A DNA stretch of 31,938 nucleotides from a virus. Positions 22,409 through 29,606 of the stretch are shown in pieces; the stretch's first letter is position 1, and each line of letters opens with the position of its first letter. The stretch is taken from positions 1 through 31,938 of IMG/VR virus record IMGVR_UViG_3300038563_000004; one strand, written 5' to 3'. The notes beneath the pieces are model-generated. The model worked only from the letters and a program-made list of their open reading frames with translations, was not told the DNA's origin and searched no databases. The translations under genes were made by a program, and so were the position numbers.

Positions 22409-23200
22409 ATGCATATGTCCCCAGGTAATTACAAAGACCGGGTAGCTTACCTGGAAATGGTGGCAGACGACCGTGAGGGCCGTAACACCGCATGTTCTTA
22501 CGAACACCTTAGAGAATACGGATGGACTAGTGAAGACATAGCGCTTTTAAGGAAAATAGAGTGGAGCAGGAACATTGAAAAGAATAATTCACTTATCAAA
22601 AGACTAAAGGACAACACTATGTGCACAAGCAGAACTCAATACGAAAAGACACTTGACGCTGAGCTCTCAGCGCTTGGCAAACCTGTAGGTCTAGAGATTG
22701 GCTCCAAGTGGGTATGCAAAGGCGACGTGCTGACAGTTAAGCAGACGGGCCTCAGGTACTTCAACAATCCGGACAGCAACCCAACCATGTACGCCATAGT
22801 TGAAGACGCTGATGGGCAGCAGCTACTAATGACCCATGCCGCCATCCGCCGAGATTGCAAGCCTTGGGCAGAGAAGCCAACCCTCTTCGTAACTCTGGGG
22901 GGCATACTCAATGCGGATCCTTGCAGGGAGGGGCTACTCCAGCTTTGCCGTATGTACGGGTGCGGCCAGTTAGTGGATACTAACTCTTCAACCTTCCAGC
23001 TGATGCAACTATTTGTGGGACATCCGTCCATCAACAAAGCGGTGAGTGTACAGGAGTTTTACAATCTGTACCACGCCAACAATGGCTACGTCAGCGGCGC
23101 TCACCTGCGCTTCGTGTGCAAGATGCTGAACTTGGTGCCCAGAGCCAGCAACGGCCCCGACCGCGCCACTATGCTCCGCCTCCTGGGTATCAAGGAGTAA
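22409..23200 (+). CDS. Hypothetical early protein, 263 residues
   Basis: ATG 22409 is preceded by GAGG 8 nt upstream. The N-terminal 70 residues are helical and charged (YKDRVAYLEMVADDREGRN, LRKIEWSRNIEKN); an internal ATG near residue 71 with its own AAAGGA could give a second shorter product. The middle is beta-rich (LEIGSKWVCKGDVLTVKQTG, MYAIVEDADGQQLLMTHAAI), resembling small SH3-like domains, and the C-terminus is helical (EFYNLYHANNGYVSGAHLRF). No family is recognised. A two-start arrangement or a fusion of two small genes is possible. Confidence 0.55.
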   Translation: MHMSPGNYKDRVAYLEMVADDREGRNTACSYEHLREYGWTSEDIALLRKIEWSRNIEKNNSLIKRLKDNTMCTSRTQYEKTLDAELSALGKPVGLEIGSKWVCKGDVLTVKQTGLRYFNNPDSNPTMYAIVEDADGQQLLMTHAAIRRDCKPWAEKPTLFVTLGGILNADPCREGLLQLCRMYGCGQLVDTNSSTFQLMQLFVGHPSINKAVSVQEFYNLYHANNGYVSGAHLRFVCKMLNLVPRASNGPDRATMLRLLGIKE

Positions 23201-23204
23201 CAAC

Positions 23205-23504
23205 ATGAAAACCTTTGCGGATTGGGCTCAGGAATTGGCCGAGTCCGTTGGTGAAGTAAAGCATCACTGGGAGACGCGCAAGGAGGCCGACCTTAAGGCC
23301 ATTGAGCTTGAACCTAGGTGGCAGGGTTACGATAAAGGGTCTGAGCAAGGGGATATATCAACAACTATTTCCTACGGCCCGTGCGATTTCTGTAACACCA
23401 GCAACTATCTCTATCCATACCAGTTTACCGCAAAATCAGCGATGCGGGCTATCTGCCATAAATGCCTGGGTCAAAATAACAATTCCGCAGGAGCCAAGCC
23501 ATGA
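23205..23504 (+). CDS. Zinc-ribbon protein, 99 residues
   Basis: An N-terminal charged helix (MKTFADWAQELAESVGEVKH) is followed by PCDFCNTSNYLYPY and ICHKCLGQN, two CxxC knuckles about 30 residues apart that form a probable zinc ribbon. Start ATG 23205 lies 4 nt after the previous stop (GGAGTAACAAC upstream). The stop overlaps the next gene by ATGA. Such small zinc proteins in early phage blocks are often regulators of host proteins; partner unknown. Confidence 0.65.
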   Translation: MKTFADWAQELAESVGEVKHHWETRKEADLKAIELEPRWQGYDKGSEQGDISTTISYGPCDFCNTSNYLYPYQFTAKSAMRAICHKCLGQNNNSAGAKP

Positions 23505-23578
23505 AATACTATCTCCCCCAATGGGCCCTAGTGATCCTCGTCATCTACAGCATCAGCCCATGGAGTCCTTTCCTGTGA
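23501..23578 (+). CDS. 25-residue membrane micropeptide
   Basis: ATG 23501 overlaps the preceding stop (ATGA) and TGA 23576 overlaps the GTG of the nucleotidyltransferase. The peptide starts MKYYLPQWALVILVIYSISP and ends WSPFL: a single hydrophobic helix. A GGAG of the downstream gene lies inside its 3' end. It may be a true membrane effector or a coupling leader. Confidence 0.55.
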   Translation: MKYYLPQWALVILVIYSISPWSPFL

Positions 23579-24303
23579 ATACACTATACCCTGAAGACAT
23601 ACAACGCATAGTGACCAGCCTCCCCAAGGACGTGGTCAAGTTGCTCAAGACTGCCAGCGGCAAGATCTTCCTGGCCGGGGGCTTCATCCGCGCCAAGATT
23701 GCAGGGGAGGTGCCAAATGACATAGATCTGTGGGGCGACGATCTGGTGTACCTGGACAATCAGGCTATCCTGTTCGCCGCTCAGCGCGGAGTGCGGGATA
23801 TGGAGACCCAGAACGCGCACACTATCCTCACCAATGGTCGCACTCCGGTGCAGTTCATTACCCGCTGGGTATTTGACAAGCCAGCCCTGTGCTGTGAGTC
23901 CTTCGACTTCACCATCGCCAGCGCGGCGGTCTGGTACGAAGACGGCGGCTGGCATAGCTACTGCAACGAGCGCTTCTACCGTGATCTGGCCAGTAAGTCG
24001 CTGACGTACATGTCCCCAGTGCGGAACGAGGACGCTGGCGGGAGCTTCATGCGCCTCCAGAAGTTCATTGCCAAGGGCTACCGCATAAGCCCCGGCAACT
24101 TGGCCAAGGTAACGGCGCGCTTGCTGCAAGGCATTAAGCCTGGGAGTGGGTTTTACGATAAGGATGAAGACTGGCAAGCTGAGGTGATCCTGGGCATGCT
24201 GCGGGAAGTTGACCCCCTTTCAGTAGTAGACGGAATTGAGCTGGAGGACGAAACGCTAGTGGCTGAGTTCGAGCTGCCAGTAGTGGGTGATGACCTGCTG
24301 TAG
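23575..24303 (+). CDS. Pol-beta superfamily nucleotidyltransferase-like protein
   Basis: A 242-residue protein with the nucleotidyltransferase signature FLAGGFIRAKIAGE (32-45) followed by DIDLWG (Asp49, Asp51), i.e. GG...R plus DxD as in CCA-adding/poly(A)-polymerase-like folds. Additional features: FDFTIASAAVW and an arginine/aromatic helix segment (FMRLQKFIAKGYRIS). GTG 23575 overlaps the micropeptide stop and has GGAG 9 nt upstream; ATG 23560 is an alternative. It may transfer nucleotides to RNA or protein or act in host takeover; substrate not deducible. It ends just before an operator-bearing promoter. Confidence 0.72.
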   Translation: MNTLYPEDIQRIVTSLPKDVVKLLKTASGKIFLAGGFIRAKIAGEVPNDIDLWGDDLVYLDNQAILFAAQRGVRDMETQNAHTILTNGRTPVQFITRWVFDKPALCCESFDFTIASAAVWYEDGGWHSYCNERFYRDLASKSLTYMSPVRNEDAGGSFMRLQKFIAKGYRISPGNLAKVTARLLQGIKPGSGFYDKDEDWQAEVILGMLREVDPLSVVDGIELEDETLVAEFELPVVGDDLL

Positions 24304-24306
24304 CTA

Positions 24307-24344
24307 TTGCGCTGGTGCCACTTAGCTGTTATAGTGGCACCAGC
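24307..24344 (+). promoter_or_regulatory. Sigma70-like promoter in a 12-bp operator inverted repeat
   Basis: TTGCGC (24307-24312), 17-nt spacer, TATAGT (24330-24335) preceded by TGT. GCTGGTGCCACT (24311-24322) and AGTGGCACCAGC (24333-24344) are perfect 12-bp inverted arms around a 10-nt centre, overlapping both the spacer and the -10. It drives the micro-gene cluster from 24373. Confidence 0.8.
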
Positions 24345-24372
24345 GGCACAACATTACCAAGAGGACAACATT

Positions 24373-24513
24373 ATGATCTCCCCGCTCTACATTCCCCTCA
24401 GTTTCAACTGCTACGAGAATCTCATTCTCTGGGCTAAGCCCTACGTCGGTTGCGCTCCGTTCTACGCCTTTGAAGATGGCCTTTTCTGCCCTATCAAGTG
24501 GGAGACTCTGTGA
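24373..24513 (+). CDS. 46-residue aromatic hypothetical protein
   Basis: First gene behind the 24307 promoter, ATG 24373 preceded by GAGG 9 nt upstream. The peptide (MISPLYIPLSFNCYENLILW, then PFYAFEDGLFCPIKWETL) is rich in aromatic residues and has three cysteines, but no clear membrane helix. The stop overlaps the next ATG (TGATG). Conserved family not recognised. Confidence 0.58.
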   Translation: MISPLYIPLSFNCYENLILWAKPYVGCAPFYAFEDGLFCPIKWETL

Positions 24514-24671
24514 TGAGTATGGACGAGCTGTATGAAGAAATGAAGGATGTGCTTGCCTACCTTGGCCTGAAGTTCGCTGACAAGGATAAGGTGGCGGTAC
24601 ATATCTGTGATGGCCGCCTGTACTTCGTGCATGGCGATCGTGAAATTTCCATCAAGCTGGAGGAAGAGTGA
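24513..24671 (+). CDS. 52-residue acidic hypothetical protein
   Basis: ATG 24513 overlaps the previous stop and TGA 24669 overlaps the next ATG. The product begins MSMDELYEEMKDVLAYLGLK and continues with a strand pair (VAVHICDGRLYFVHGDREIS) and an acidic end (KLEEE). A small alpha-beta fold is plausible. Absent from longer-ORF predictions because of its size, but fully embedded in the overlapping array. Confidence 0.6.
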   Translation: MSMDELYEEMKDVLAYLGLKFADKDKVAVHICDGRLYFVHGDREISIKLEEE

Positions 24672-24859
24672 TGAATAACTTCAAATACCAATGCATTGGA
24701 TATCTTCTTGTTAATGGTTGGGTGCGCGACCATGATGGGTGGGAGTGGGCAAAAATTAGCCCTTGCGAGCCTACCGCGCACTGTGAAACTCTGGGCCAAG
24801 CGCTTGACATTCAGCTGGAGTGGGATGATGAATACGAAGCCAGTACCAGAGTGGACTAA
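24671..24859 (+). CDS. 62-residue hypothetical protein
   Basis: ATG 24671 in a TGATG overlap. It begins MNNFKYQCIGYLLVNGWVRD and contains DGWEWAKISPCEPTAHC and an acidic C-terminus (QLEWDDEYEAS). Its 3' end overlaps the next gene by 32 nt in another frame. Trp/Cys-rich compact fold likely; no function recognised. Confidence 0.58.
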   Translation: MNNFKYQCIGYLLVNGWVRDHDGWEWAKISPCEPTAHCETLGQALDIQLEWDDEYEASTRVD

Positions 24860-25043
24860 TGAGGAAATGCGCGCAGTGGCCGAGGAATGGCTGCGCGCCA
24901 AGGGCTGGACGCACAAGCACCATCACTGGCCGTGGTGGAAGCCGAGAGCTGGGAGCTCAGCGGTACGCGTGTCGAGCTTCGGGCACGCGCTTGAAAGAGA
25001 GATGGATTGGGATATTCCACTACACAACATGAGTACTCCGTGA
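24828..25043 (+). CDS. 71-residue hypothetical protein, His/Trp-rich
   Basis: ATG 24828 has GGAG 7 nt upstream inside the preceding gene. The product starts MNTKPVPEWTNEEMRAVAEE and has a basic, His/Trp-rich centre (WTHKHHHWPWWKPRAG). It ends with PLHNMSTP and overlaps the next start by one base (TGATG). The longer open frame from 24696 is an out-of-frame artefact of the previous gene. Unknown family. Confidence 0.55.
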   Translation: MNTKPVPEWTNEEMRAVAEEWLRAKGWTHKHHHWPWWKPRAGSSAVRVSSFGHALEREMDWDIPLHNMSTP

Positions 25044-25255
25044 TGAACGATGGAATAGGTTGGGTGCTCGCTGGCTCAGTGTGCATCATCCTAGCCTTTA
25101 TTGGCTTTGGGTGGTCCGCCAATGAACGAGTTCAAGATGCCAGAGGTAGCTTTGAGCAGCGCTGCGATAAAAAGGGTGGTAAGACTTTACAGGCTTACAA
25201 AGGTGGCCGGGAATGGCTCGGCTGCTACAAGATAGAGGAATGGGAAAATGAGTAG
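25043..25255 (+). CDS. 70-residue membrane-anchored protein
   Basis: A short N-terminus followed by a hydrophobic helix (GWVLAGSVCIILAFIGFGW, residues 6-24) and a charged domain with two cysteines (EQRCDKKGGKTLQAYKGG, WLGCYKIEEWE). The topology suggests an inner-membrane anchor with a roughly 45-residue soluble part; the Cys pair could form a disulfide if periplasmic. ATG 25043 is in a TGATG overlap. Possible superinfection-exclusion or lysis accessory, not a recognisable holin or spanin. Confidence 0.6.
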   Translation: MNDGIGWVLAGSVCIILAFIGFGWSANERVQDARGSFEQRCDKKGGKTLQAYKGGREWLGCYKIEEWENE

Positions 25256-25331
25256 CTGGCAGATTTACATACTCGTTATGATAGTAGTGGTACTCATTGG
25301 TGTTTGCCTGTATGATGGGGAGGAGTGGTGA
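25248..25331 (+). CDS. 27-residue membrane micropeptide
   Basis: ATG 25248 lies 8 nt inside the previous gene and the TGA overlaps the next ATG (TGATG). The product begins MSSWQIYILVMIVVVLIGVC and ends with an acidic tail (DGEEW). A single membrane helix is clear. The strong GGGGAGGAG for the downstream gene is encoded by its last codons. Third micropeptide of this kind in the window. Confidence 0.58.
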   Translation: MSSWQIYILVMIVVVLIGVCLYDGEEW

Positions 25332-25564
25332 TGGCAGTTGACAGATATAACCCGCCGTTCCAACCGGGGACCGCCCACTTCCAGAACATGTCTCCCAGTG
25401 GCCGAGGTACGTTCATGCTGTACAAAGACTACATGTTCAAGGTTAAGATCCTCAAGGGCCGCATCAAAGAGCTGGAGGCTATCATAGACAACAAGCCTGT
25501 TATCGAGGGACCTGTGTCAGCAGAACAGGCTCATCAAAATTGGCTGAACACACCCGGAGGTTAG
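25331..25564 (+). CDS. 77-residue hypothetical protein
   Basis: ATG 25331 preceded by GGAGGAG. The N-terminus is Pro/aromatic (MAVDRYNPPFQPGTAHFQNM), followed by a basic helix (KVKILKGRIKELEAIIDNK) and an acidic end. The helix may be a small coiled coil. No family recognised. It lies 1 nt upstream of the next gene. Confidence 0.58.
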   Translation: MAVDRYNPPFQPGTAHFQNMSPSGRGTFMLYKDYMFKVKILKGRIKELEAIIDNKPVIEGPVSAEQAHQNWLNTPGG

Positions 25565-25565
25565 T

Positions 25566-25985
25566 ATGAAGTCAAGCGAGTTTTACCTGTCTTATGACGA
25601 GACATATCTCAGAGCCGGAGCGCGTAACCGCTCTTCCAAGTGCTGCGAGTGCCTGATGGTGCTAAAAGGCTACTACTGGAAGTTGACCTGCACAGACAAT
25701 GGGGAACAGTTCAACTATCGTACGTGCGAAGCGTGTCGCTCTCAGCGCATGGAATTCTGTCTGGAATTCTTCACGCCCGGCCACTTGATGGCTGATCTTG
25801 AAGCTCTGCGCTCGGCTCTGTCCTACGATAGCGCTCGTCCATGGGCCATGCTGACTAACGCCGTTAGCCTGCTACGCCAGCGTAGGCAAGGCGCTAAGGT
25901 GCAGCCCGTGCCTACCTATACCCCAACACCGCTTCGTGGCCTACGCGTAGTCTCAGGAGGGTTTTTGCCTAATGCCGGGGCTTAG
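25566..25985 (+). CDS. Zinc-binding hypothetical protein, 139 residues
   Basis: GGAGG precedes ATG 25566. Cysteines in KCCECLMVLKGYYWKLTC and YRTCEACRSQRMEFC form two CxC/CxxC-type clusters about 28 residues apart, suggesting a zinc-binding N-terminal domain (about residues 24-60). The C-terminal half is helical and Ala/Arg-rich (AMLTNAVSLLRQRRQGA). It closes the early block; a large hairpin follows. Function unknown; nucleic-acid binding is plausible. Confidence 0.65.
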   Translation: MKSSEFYLSYDETYLRAGARNRSSKCCECLMVLKGYYWKLTCTDNGEQFNYRTCEACRSQRMEFCLEFFTPGHLMADLEALRSALSYDSARPWAMLTNAVSLLRQRRQGAKVQPVPTYTPTPLRGLRVVSGGFLPNAGA

Positions 25986-26002
25986 TATACAGTGCAAAAC
26001 TT

Positions 26003-26056
26003 GCAGGCAATAAAAAGCCCCATCAAACCGCTGCTGATTTGATGGGGCAAGCCTGC
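26003..26056 (-). terminator. Nested hairpin; terminator-like only on the minus strand
   Basis: Inner stem GCCCCATCAAA (26017-26027) / TTTGATGGGGC (26038-26048) with a 10-nt loop; outer arms GCAGGC (26003-26008) / GCCTGC (26051-26056). The T-run follows the stem only when read on the minus strand (stem, then TTTTTATT); on the plus strand it is followed by AAGCC. It lies between plus-strand genes. Confidence 0.7.
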
Positions 26057-26108
26057 GTTCTAGCATGAACAGGGCAAATAGTAACACGCCCCAGCCCGAG
26101 GAGCAAGT

Positions 26109-28286
26109 ATGTCCACCAGTGCATTTCTAAAGACAGGCATAACCTTCCTGTCCGAAGCCTCTGAGTACCTAGACTCTCGGGGCTTGACCATCCAAGATCT
26201 ACCAATCGAACCATACCGCAACGTCAACATCGGCTTCCATAGGAAGGTCGGTGCGGACCAGTATGCGCCCCATCTGCTAGAGGGTTGGGCCTTTAAGATA
26301 CGTGGCCCAGACGGAGATTACTACAGCGACCGTGTACTCCTCCGGCCATGTAACTGGGACCATAACGCTGAGTACTATCAAAAGCGCAATAAGATCTATG
26401 TGCGGGTAGAGAAGCCGCCTAAGTTCGTACAGGTGAGCGACAAAGGCGCTGACTGCATCAACTATATATCTACTGTGACAGAGCTGTGCCACGCCCCCAT
26501 CGTTATGTTCCACGAGAAGTTTACATCGGCGGCGTTGGCCACCAACCTGACTCATATACCCTCTATTGCGTTATCAGGCTGTACTAACTTCAGCCAGGAC
26601 AAGCGCCTTAAAGACTCTCTTAGCAATATGATCAAGTGCATGCAGCCGAGCGCTAAGATCGTAGTGTGCTTTGATGGGGACCTAATAGAAAACCCGAATG
26701 TAATGAATGCTGCTAGTCAACTCAAGGGGTGGATTCATGCAATTAGGCCAGATATCACCTGCACCTTTCCCAATGTCCCCACGATGGTGGACGGACGTAA
26801 CGGTTGGGACGATTGGCTCGTTGACCAAGCGGAGTTCGCTAGATCACACTTTCTTGCCCTCATGGAAGATTCAGGCGTTGATGTCACAACAGCTCTACCA
26901 ATTGCCCACCTTATCGCAAAGTACCAAGTCAAAGTTAAGGTCACCAAAGACCGTATACTCATCGAACAGACCGCCGCCAACTATCGAAGACTTCTACATC
27001 ACCCCAACTGGGAGAATTATGTGCAGGACGTTGGAGGAGCTATCTATAACCGCGAGGACATTGGAGCAGGTGCAGAGACTATGGACTCGTTCGCCATGCG
27101 CTACGAAACTTGGCTCGCAGACGCCGTCTTCATTGGTGAAGGAGCCGGAGTACGGAGCGCTCAGGTCAAACAAGCCTGCAAGTTAGAGCTGAAGGAACGT
27201 ATAATATCCATACCGCTGTTATTGCTTAGCCAGCAGCCGCCCATTACCCACGCGCAGGCGCAGGCAGCAGCCAGCCGCATGTTCACAGAGGGCTTGCGCA
27301 GCATTGGCCCCATGACCATGGACGAAACTGTAGAAACTATGATTCGTTGCGCTCGGGACATGGTCGCATTGTGGTCAGCTGATGCTTCGGTGGACATCCA
27401 ATGGGTACTAGCCCTCGTTGGCCCCAGCGGATGCGGTAAGTCCAACTTTCCCAAGAGCTTTCTACGCTCAATGGAAGCTCTAGGCTATCGGCCCCCCATC
27501 GCCCAGTTGGAGAAGTCAGGACCACGAGCCAGCATGGTTGAGTATGTCCGCCAATGCAGGGACTGTCTGGCAGGCGTGTTTGATGAATATAACCCGGATG
27601 ATAAGAGCGCTAAGCAGGTAGAACAGGACATCTTCACGCTCAGCACTACGCGCATCAGTAACCAACGTAGATCACATGAGGAAGATTCCAGCGAGTGCCT
27701 GCGCCGCGCCTTCCTAATGCTGACCACTGTGGACCAGAACAGGACATATATTCGGTCAGAGAAGGGCGCTGGCGAGCGTCGGTTCATTACCATTGAAGTT
27801 GTTGGCGTCAAAGAGTTCGGGGGTAAGTTGTCTAGCGACCGTGACGTTATTACTGAATGCGCTCTCCCACTCCTTGTATATGGCTATCAGTTATATATGG
27901 AAGGTAATAACGATATGGCTAACGAACACTCGCTTAAATATGTAGACCAATACATCAGCGAACCAACTATCATGGCCAAGATAGCCCGCCGCTGGTCCAA
28001 TGGTGATATCCACGCTAAGCTCGACGAGTTTCGTAAGGTCATATATCGCCCTGGGACCGAAGACTATCGCTTCTCAATGCCAATGCTTATGGAGCAGATG
28101 CTGCCGGAGGAGAATCTAAACCGCCCAGAGAAGGGAGACTTCAGGCATCTGGTTGAAGGGCTTGGCGCTAAGAATATAGGCCAAGCCCGCGTCAACATGA
28201 TGAATGGCAAAGATACAGTTAAGGATACAGTCTACAGCATTAAGGACTTCAACAAGTTCCTCAATGATCTTGTGTCAATGATGTAA
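26109..28286 (+). CDS. Primase-helicase with VapE-type ATPase domain
   Basis: A 725-residue replication protein. The N-terminal half resembles toprim-type primases of the DUF3854 kind, with IVVCFDGDL near residue 186 as the acidic metal motif and DGRNGWDDWL near 226. The C-terminal half is a VapE-like P-loop ATPase: LVGPSGCGKSNF around 436-447 and a Walker B-like GVFDEYNPDD near 493-502. The last 72 residues (from RFSMP, 654-725) form a small module that is also present in the protein encoded at 29646-30188. GAGGAG precedes ATG 26109. It should open and prime the phage origin together with the family A polymerase. Confidence 0.85.
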   Translation: MSTSAFLKTGITFLSEASEYLDSRGLTIQDLPIEPYRNVNIGFHRKVGADQYAPHLLEGWAFKIRGPDGDYYSDRVLLRPCNWDHNAEYYQKRNKIYVRVEKPPKFVQVSDKGADCINYISTVTELCHAPIVMFHEKFTSAALATNLTHIPSIALSGCTNFSQDKRLKDSLSNMIKCMQPSAKIVVCFDGDLIENPNVMNAASQLKGWIHAIRPDITCTFPNVPTMVDGRNGWDDWLVDQAEFARSHFLALMEDSGVDVTTALPIAHLIAKYQVKVKVTKDRILIEQTAANYRRLLHHPNWENYVQDVGGAIYNREDIGAGAETMDSFAMRYETWLADAVFIGEGAGVRSAQVKQACKLELKERIISIPLLLLSQQPPITHAQAQAAASRMFTEGLRSIGPMTMDETVETMIRCARDMVALWSADASVDIQWVLALVGPSGCGKSNFPKSFLRSMEALGYRPPIAQLEKSGPRASMVEYVRQCRDCLAGVFDEYNPDDKSAKQVEQDIFTLSTTRISNQRRSHEEDSSECLRRAFLMLTTVDQNRTYIRSEKGAGERRFITIEVVGVKEFGGKLSSDRDVITECALPLLVYGYQLYMEGNNDMANEHSLKYVDQYISEPTIMAKIARRWSNGDIHAKLDEFRKVIYRPGTEDYRFSMPMLMEQMLPEENLNRPEKGDFRHLVEGLGAKNIGQARVNMMNGKDTVKDTVYSIKDFNKFLNDLVSMM

Positions 28287-28548
28287 CATAATGGTGTGCC
28301 TCGCTAAGCACTTGGTCCAGCACACCATGATGCACCCTCTCCAATAGGTCCTTAGTCACCACTGCCACCTCGGCCAGTGGTGCGACCTTCTTTATGTGTA
28401 GCGCTTGGTCCTCAGCTATTGACATAATAGCTATCGGAGTGTTGATGACTAAGTGCGCCATCGCCATGTTCGTAACGCTTGTATCTAAACGCCCAGTGTC
28501 TTGCTCTACCATGAGCCCGACAGCTTCCCTGAGTGTAGAGTAGTTCAT
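28261..28548 (-). CDS. 95-residue hypothetical helical protein
   Basis: Minus-strand gene converging on the primase-helicase and overlapping its end by 26 nt. ATG 28548 has GAGGTGG 7 nt upstream; ATG 28557 is less likely. The product begins MNYSTLREAVGLMVEQDTGR and is helical throughout (AIMSIAEDQALHIKKVA, LLERVHHGVLDQVLSEA) with many His residues. Its own operator-bearing promoter lies at 28572-28586. A small regulator is possible. No family recognised. Confidence 0.6.
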   Translation of the reverse strand: MNYSTLREAVGLMVEQDTGRLDTSVTNMAMAHLVINTPIAIMSIAEDQALHIKKVAPLAEVAVVTKDLLERVHHGVLDQVLSEAHHYVTSLTQDH

Positions 28549-28571
28549 GTCGACCACCTCAGGTTGTGTAT

Positions 28572-28587
28572 GGTGCCACTAAAGCAT
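28572..28587 (-). promoter_or_regulatory. Extended -10 promoter with operator 9-mer
   Basis: Minus strand ATGCTTTAGTGGCACC: TGC plus TTTAGT as extended -10, overlapped by AGTGGCACC (GGTGCCACT at 28572-28580 on plus). No clear -35. Upstream of the gene starting at 28548. Confidence 0.6.
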
Positions 28588-28722
28588 AGTACTGGCCCCC
28601 GCCCTGGACAAGCCCCCGCCGCCAAACGGCCTATCAATCGGCAAATATTGATGGATTAGACACATGCGTATGGTAGGCGAATCGTCTAGCCTCAGCTCAT
28701 TGGCGGACATGACTCGCGCCAT
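28579..28722 (-). CDS. Possible 47-residue protein
   Basis: ATG 28722 opens a 48-codon frame ending in TAG 28579, which lies inside the promoter of the next minus gene. The peptide begins MARVMSANELRLDDSPTIRM and ends with GGGGLSRAGAS. Residue use is protein-like in the first 30 positions. The ribosome binding site is weak (CGAG) and the stop overlaps a regulatory element, so I treat it as a candidate only. Confidence 0.35.
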   Translation of the reverse strand: MARVMSANELRLDDSPTIRMCLIHQYLPIDRPFGGGGLSRAGASTML

Positions 28723-28931
28723 CTCGGTGTGGACTGCCAGTGACGTGCTTCAGATCTTCCAACCTCTTATTATGCGCGCGCACGCGTAGCATAGACCGTG
28801 CCAACATCTGCTAAAAATATTTTAAAATAAACGAAAATATTACTTGCGCTGGTGGCACCACACGGCTAAGGTTACATCCAAGCCAGGGCAATAACGCCAA
28901 GGCCGGTACAACACTACTAAGGGTAACAGCC
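28723..28931. other. AT-rich intergenic region with promoter
   Basis: No convincing gene on either strand apart from a 31-codon minus frame without ribosome binding site. A GC-rich alternating block (GCGCGCGCACGCG near 28775) is followed by a very AT-rich stretch at 28812-28842 (TAAAAATATTTTAAAATAAAC), a possible melting region of an origin or a promoter upstream element. Confidence 0.45.
28844..28872 (+). promoter_or_regulatory. Sigma70-like promoter with operator in the spacer
   Basis: TTGCGC (28844-28849), 17-nt spacer, TAAGGT (28867-28872); GGTGGCACC at 28851-28859 sits in the spacer. The same TTGCGC/17-nt layout occurs at 24307 and 21403. The AT-rich block just upstream could be an UP element. 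It drives the gene at 28932. Confidence 0.6.
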
Positions 28932-29366
28932 ATGAAAACCACTACCAAAGCCGCCAAAACCGCACCAGCCGCTAACCTGCCAGCCCCCGTAGCTACCGCA
29001 TTGCTGGCAATGGTAAACGCCCCAGCCGCGTCAGCAGCTACCCCAGCGCCTGCAACTGTACCCGCTGGCCAAGTGGCCTACACCATTGGTGCCAAGGCTG
29101 TAGTTATTAGCGACCGGCTTACCAACCAACGCGGATGCACCGTAGCTCTTAAGGGCACCGCTTGGCTGGAACAGGGCCACAAGGCGCCCAACACTCGGCA
29201 CATCGTTATTAACGTGCTGGCGGCCCTTGGCGGCACCTTTACCCACGCCCAAGCCGTTGCAGCACTGGCCCCACTTAAAGCCGATGCAACACTGGGCAGC
29301 GGTACGCCAGCCAGCTACATCCGCGCCTTTATTAAATGTGGCTACCTTGTCCCTGTAGCCTGCTAA
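28932..29366 (+). CDS. Ala-rich protein with compact C-terminal domain
   Basis: A 144-residue protein. The first 48 residues are Ala/Pro/Lys low complexity (MKTTTKAAKTAPAANLPAPV), after which a compact domain follows: AYTIGAKAVVISDRLTNQRG, HIVINVLAALGGTFTHAQAV and SYIRAFIKCGYLVPV. The end resembles a small winged-helix module, so a DNA-binding protein is plausible. It has its own operator-bearing promoter and a downstream terminator at 29607. Codon use is somewhat GCC/CCC-rich compared with neighbours. Not recognised as a known family. Confidence 0.6.
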   Translation: MKTTTKAAKTAPAANLPAPVATALLAMVNAPAASAATPAPATVPAGQVAYTIGAKAVVISDRLTNQRGCTVALKGTAWLEQGHKAPNTRHIVINVLAALGGTFTHAQAVAALAPLKADATLGSGTPASYIRAFIKCGYLVPVAC

Positions 29367-29414
29367 CCCAACAACTGCCCAGCGCCGGGGGCTGTACCGG
29401 CGCACTGGTGTACT

Positions 29415-29510
29415 ATGACCACCTATGCCCCCATCGCCCCCGTTAACACCCAGCGCCCCGCGCCTAGCGTGCCGGGCTTTGCCACCTTACCTACTGGCTA
29501 CAGGTACTGA
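29415..29510 (+). CDS. Possible 31-residue Pro-rich peptide
   Basis: ATG 29415 to TGA 29510. The product (MTTYAPIAPVNTQRPAPSVP, then GFATLPTGYRY) is Pro/Thr-rich with an aromatic end. The ribosome binding site is weak (CTGGTG). It sits between 28932-29366 and the terminator at 29607, so it would be co-transcribed. Candidate only. Confidence 0.35.
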   Translation: MTTYAPIAPVNTQRPAPSVPGFATLPTGYRY

Positions 29511-29512
29511 TC

Positions 29513-29581
29513 ATGGGCTACATACTTTACACTTGTGTCTTTGTATACTTTGCTGCGCGCTTAGCGCTTGGCATCTGCTAA
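29513..29581 (+). CDS. Possible 22-residue membrane micropeptide
   Basis: ATG 29513, 2 nt after the previous stop, with AGG 9 nt upstream. The product MGYILYTCVFVYFAARLALG plus IC is one hydrophobic helix. It would be the fourth micropeptide of this type in the window. Only size and hydrophobicity support it. Confidence 0.3.
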   Translation: MGYILYTCVFVYFAARLALGIC

Positions 29582-29606
29582 ATAGTTAACTCCGTGCTGT
29601 AACCTT

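Noticed and set aside
25043-25255. Holin or spanin assignment for the small membrane proteins
   Set aside because: Single-helix proteins without endolysin partner or lipobox nearby; the assignment would be unsupported.
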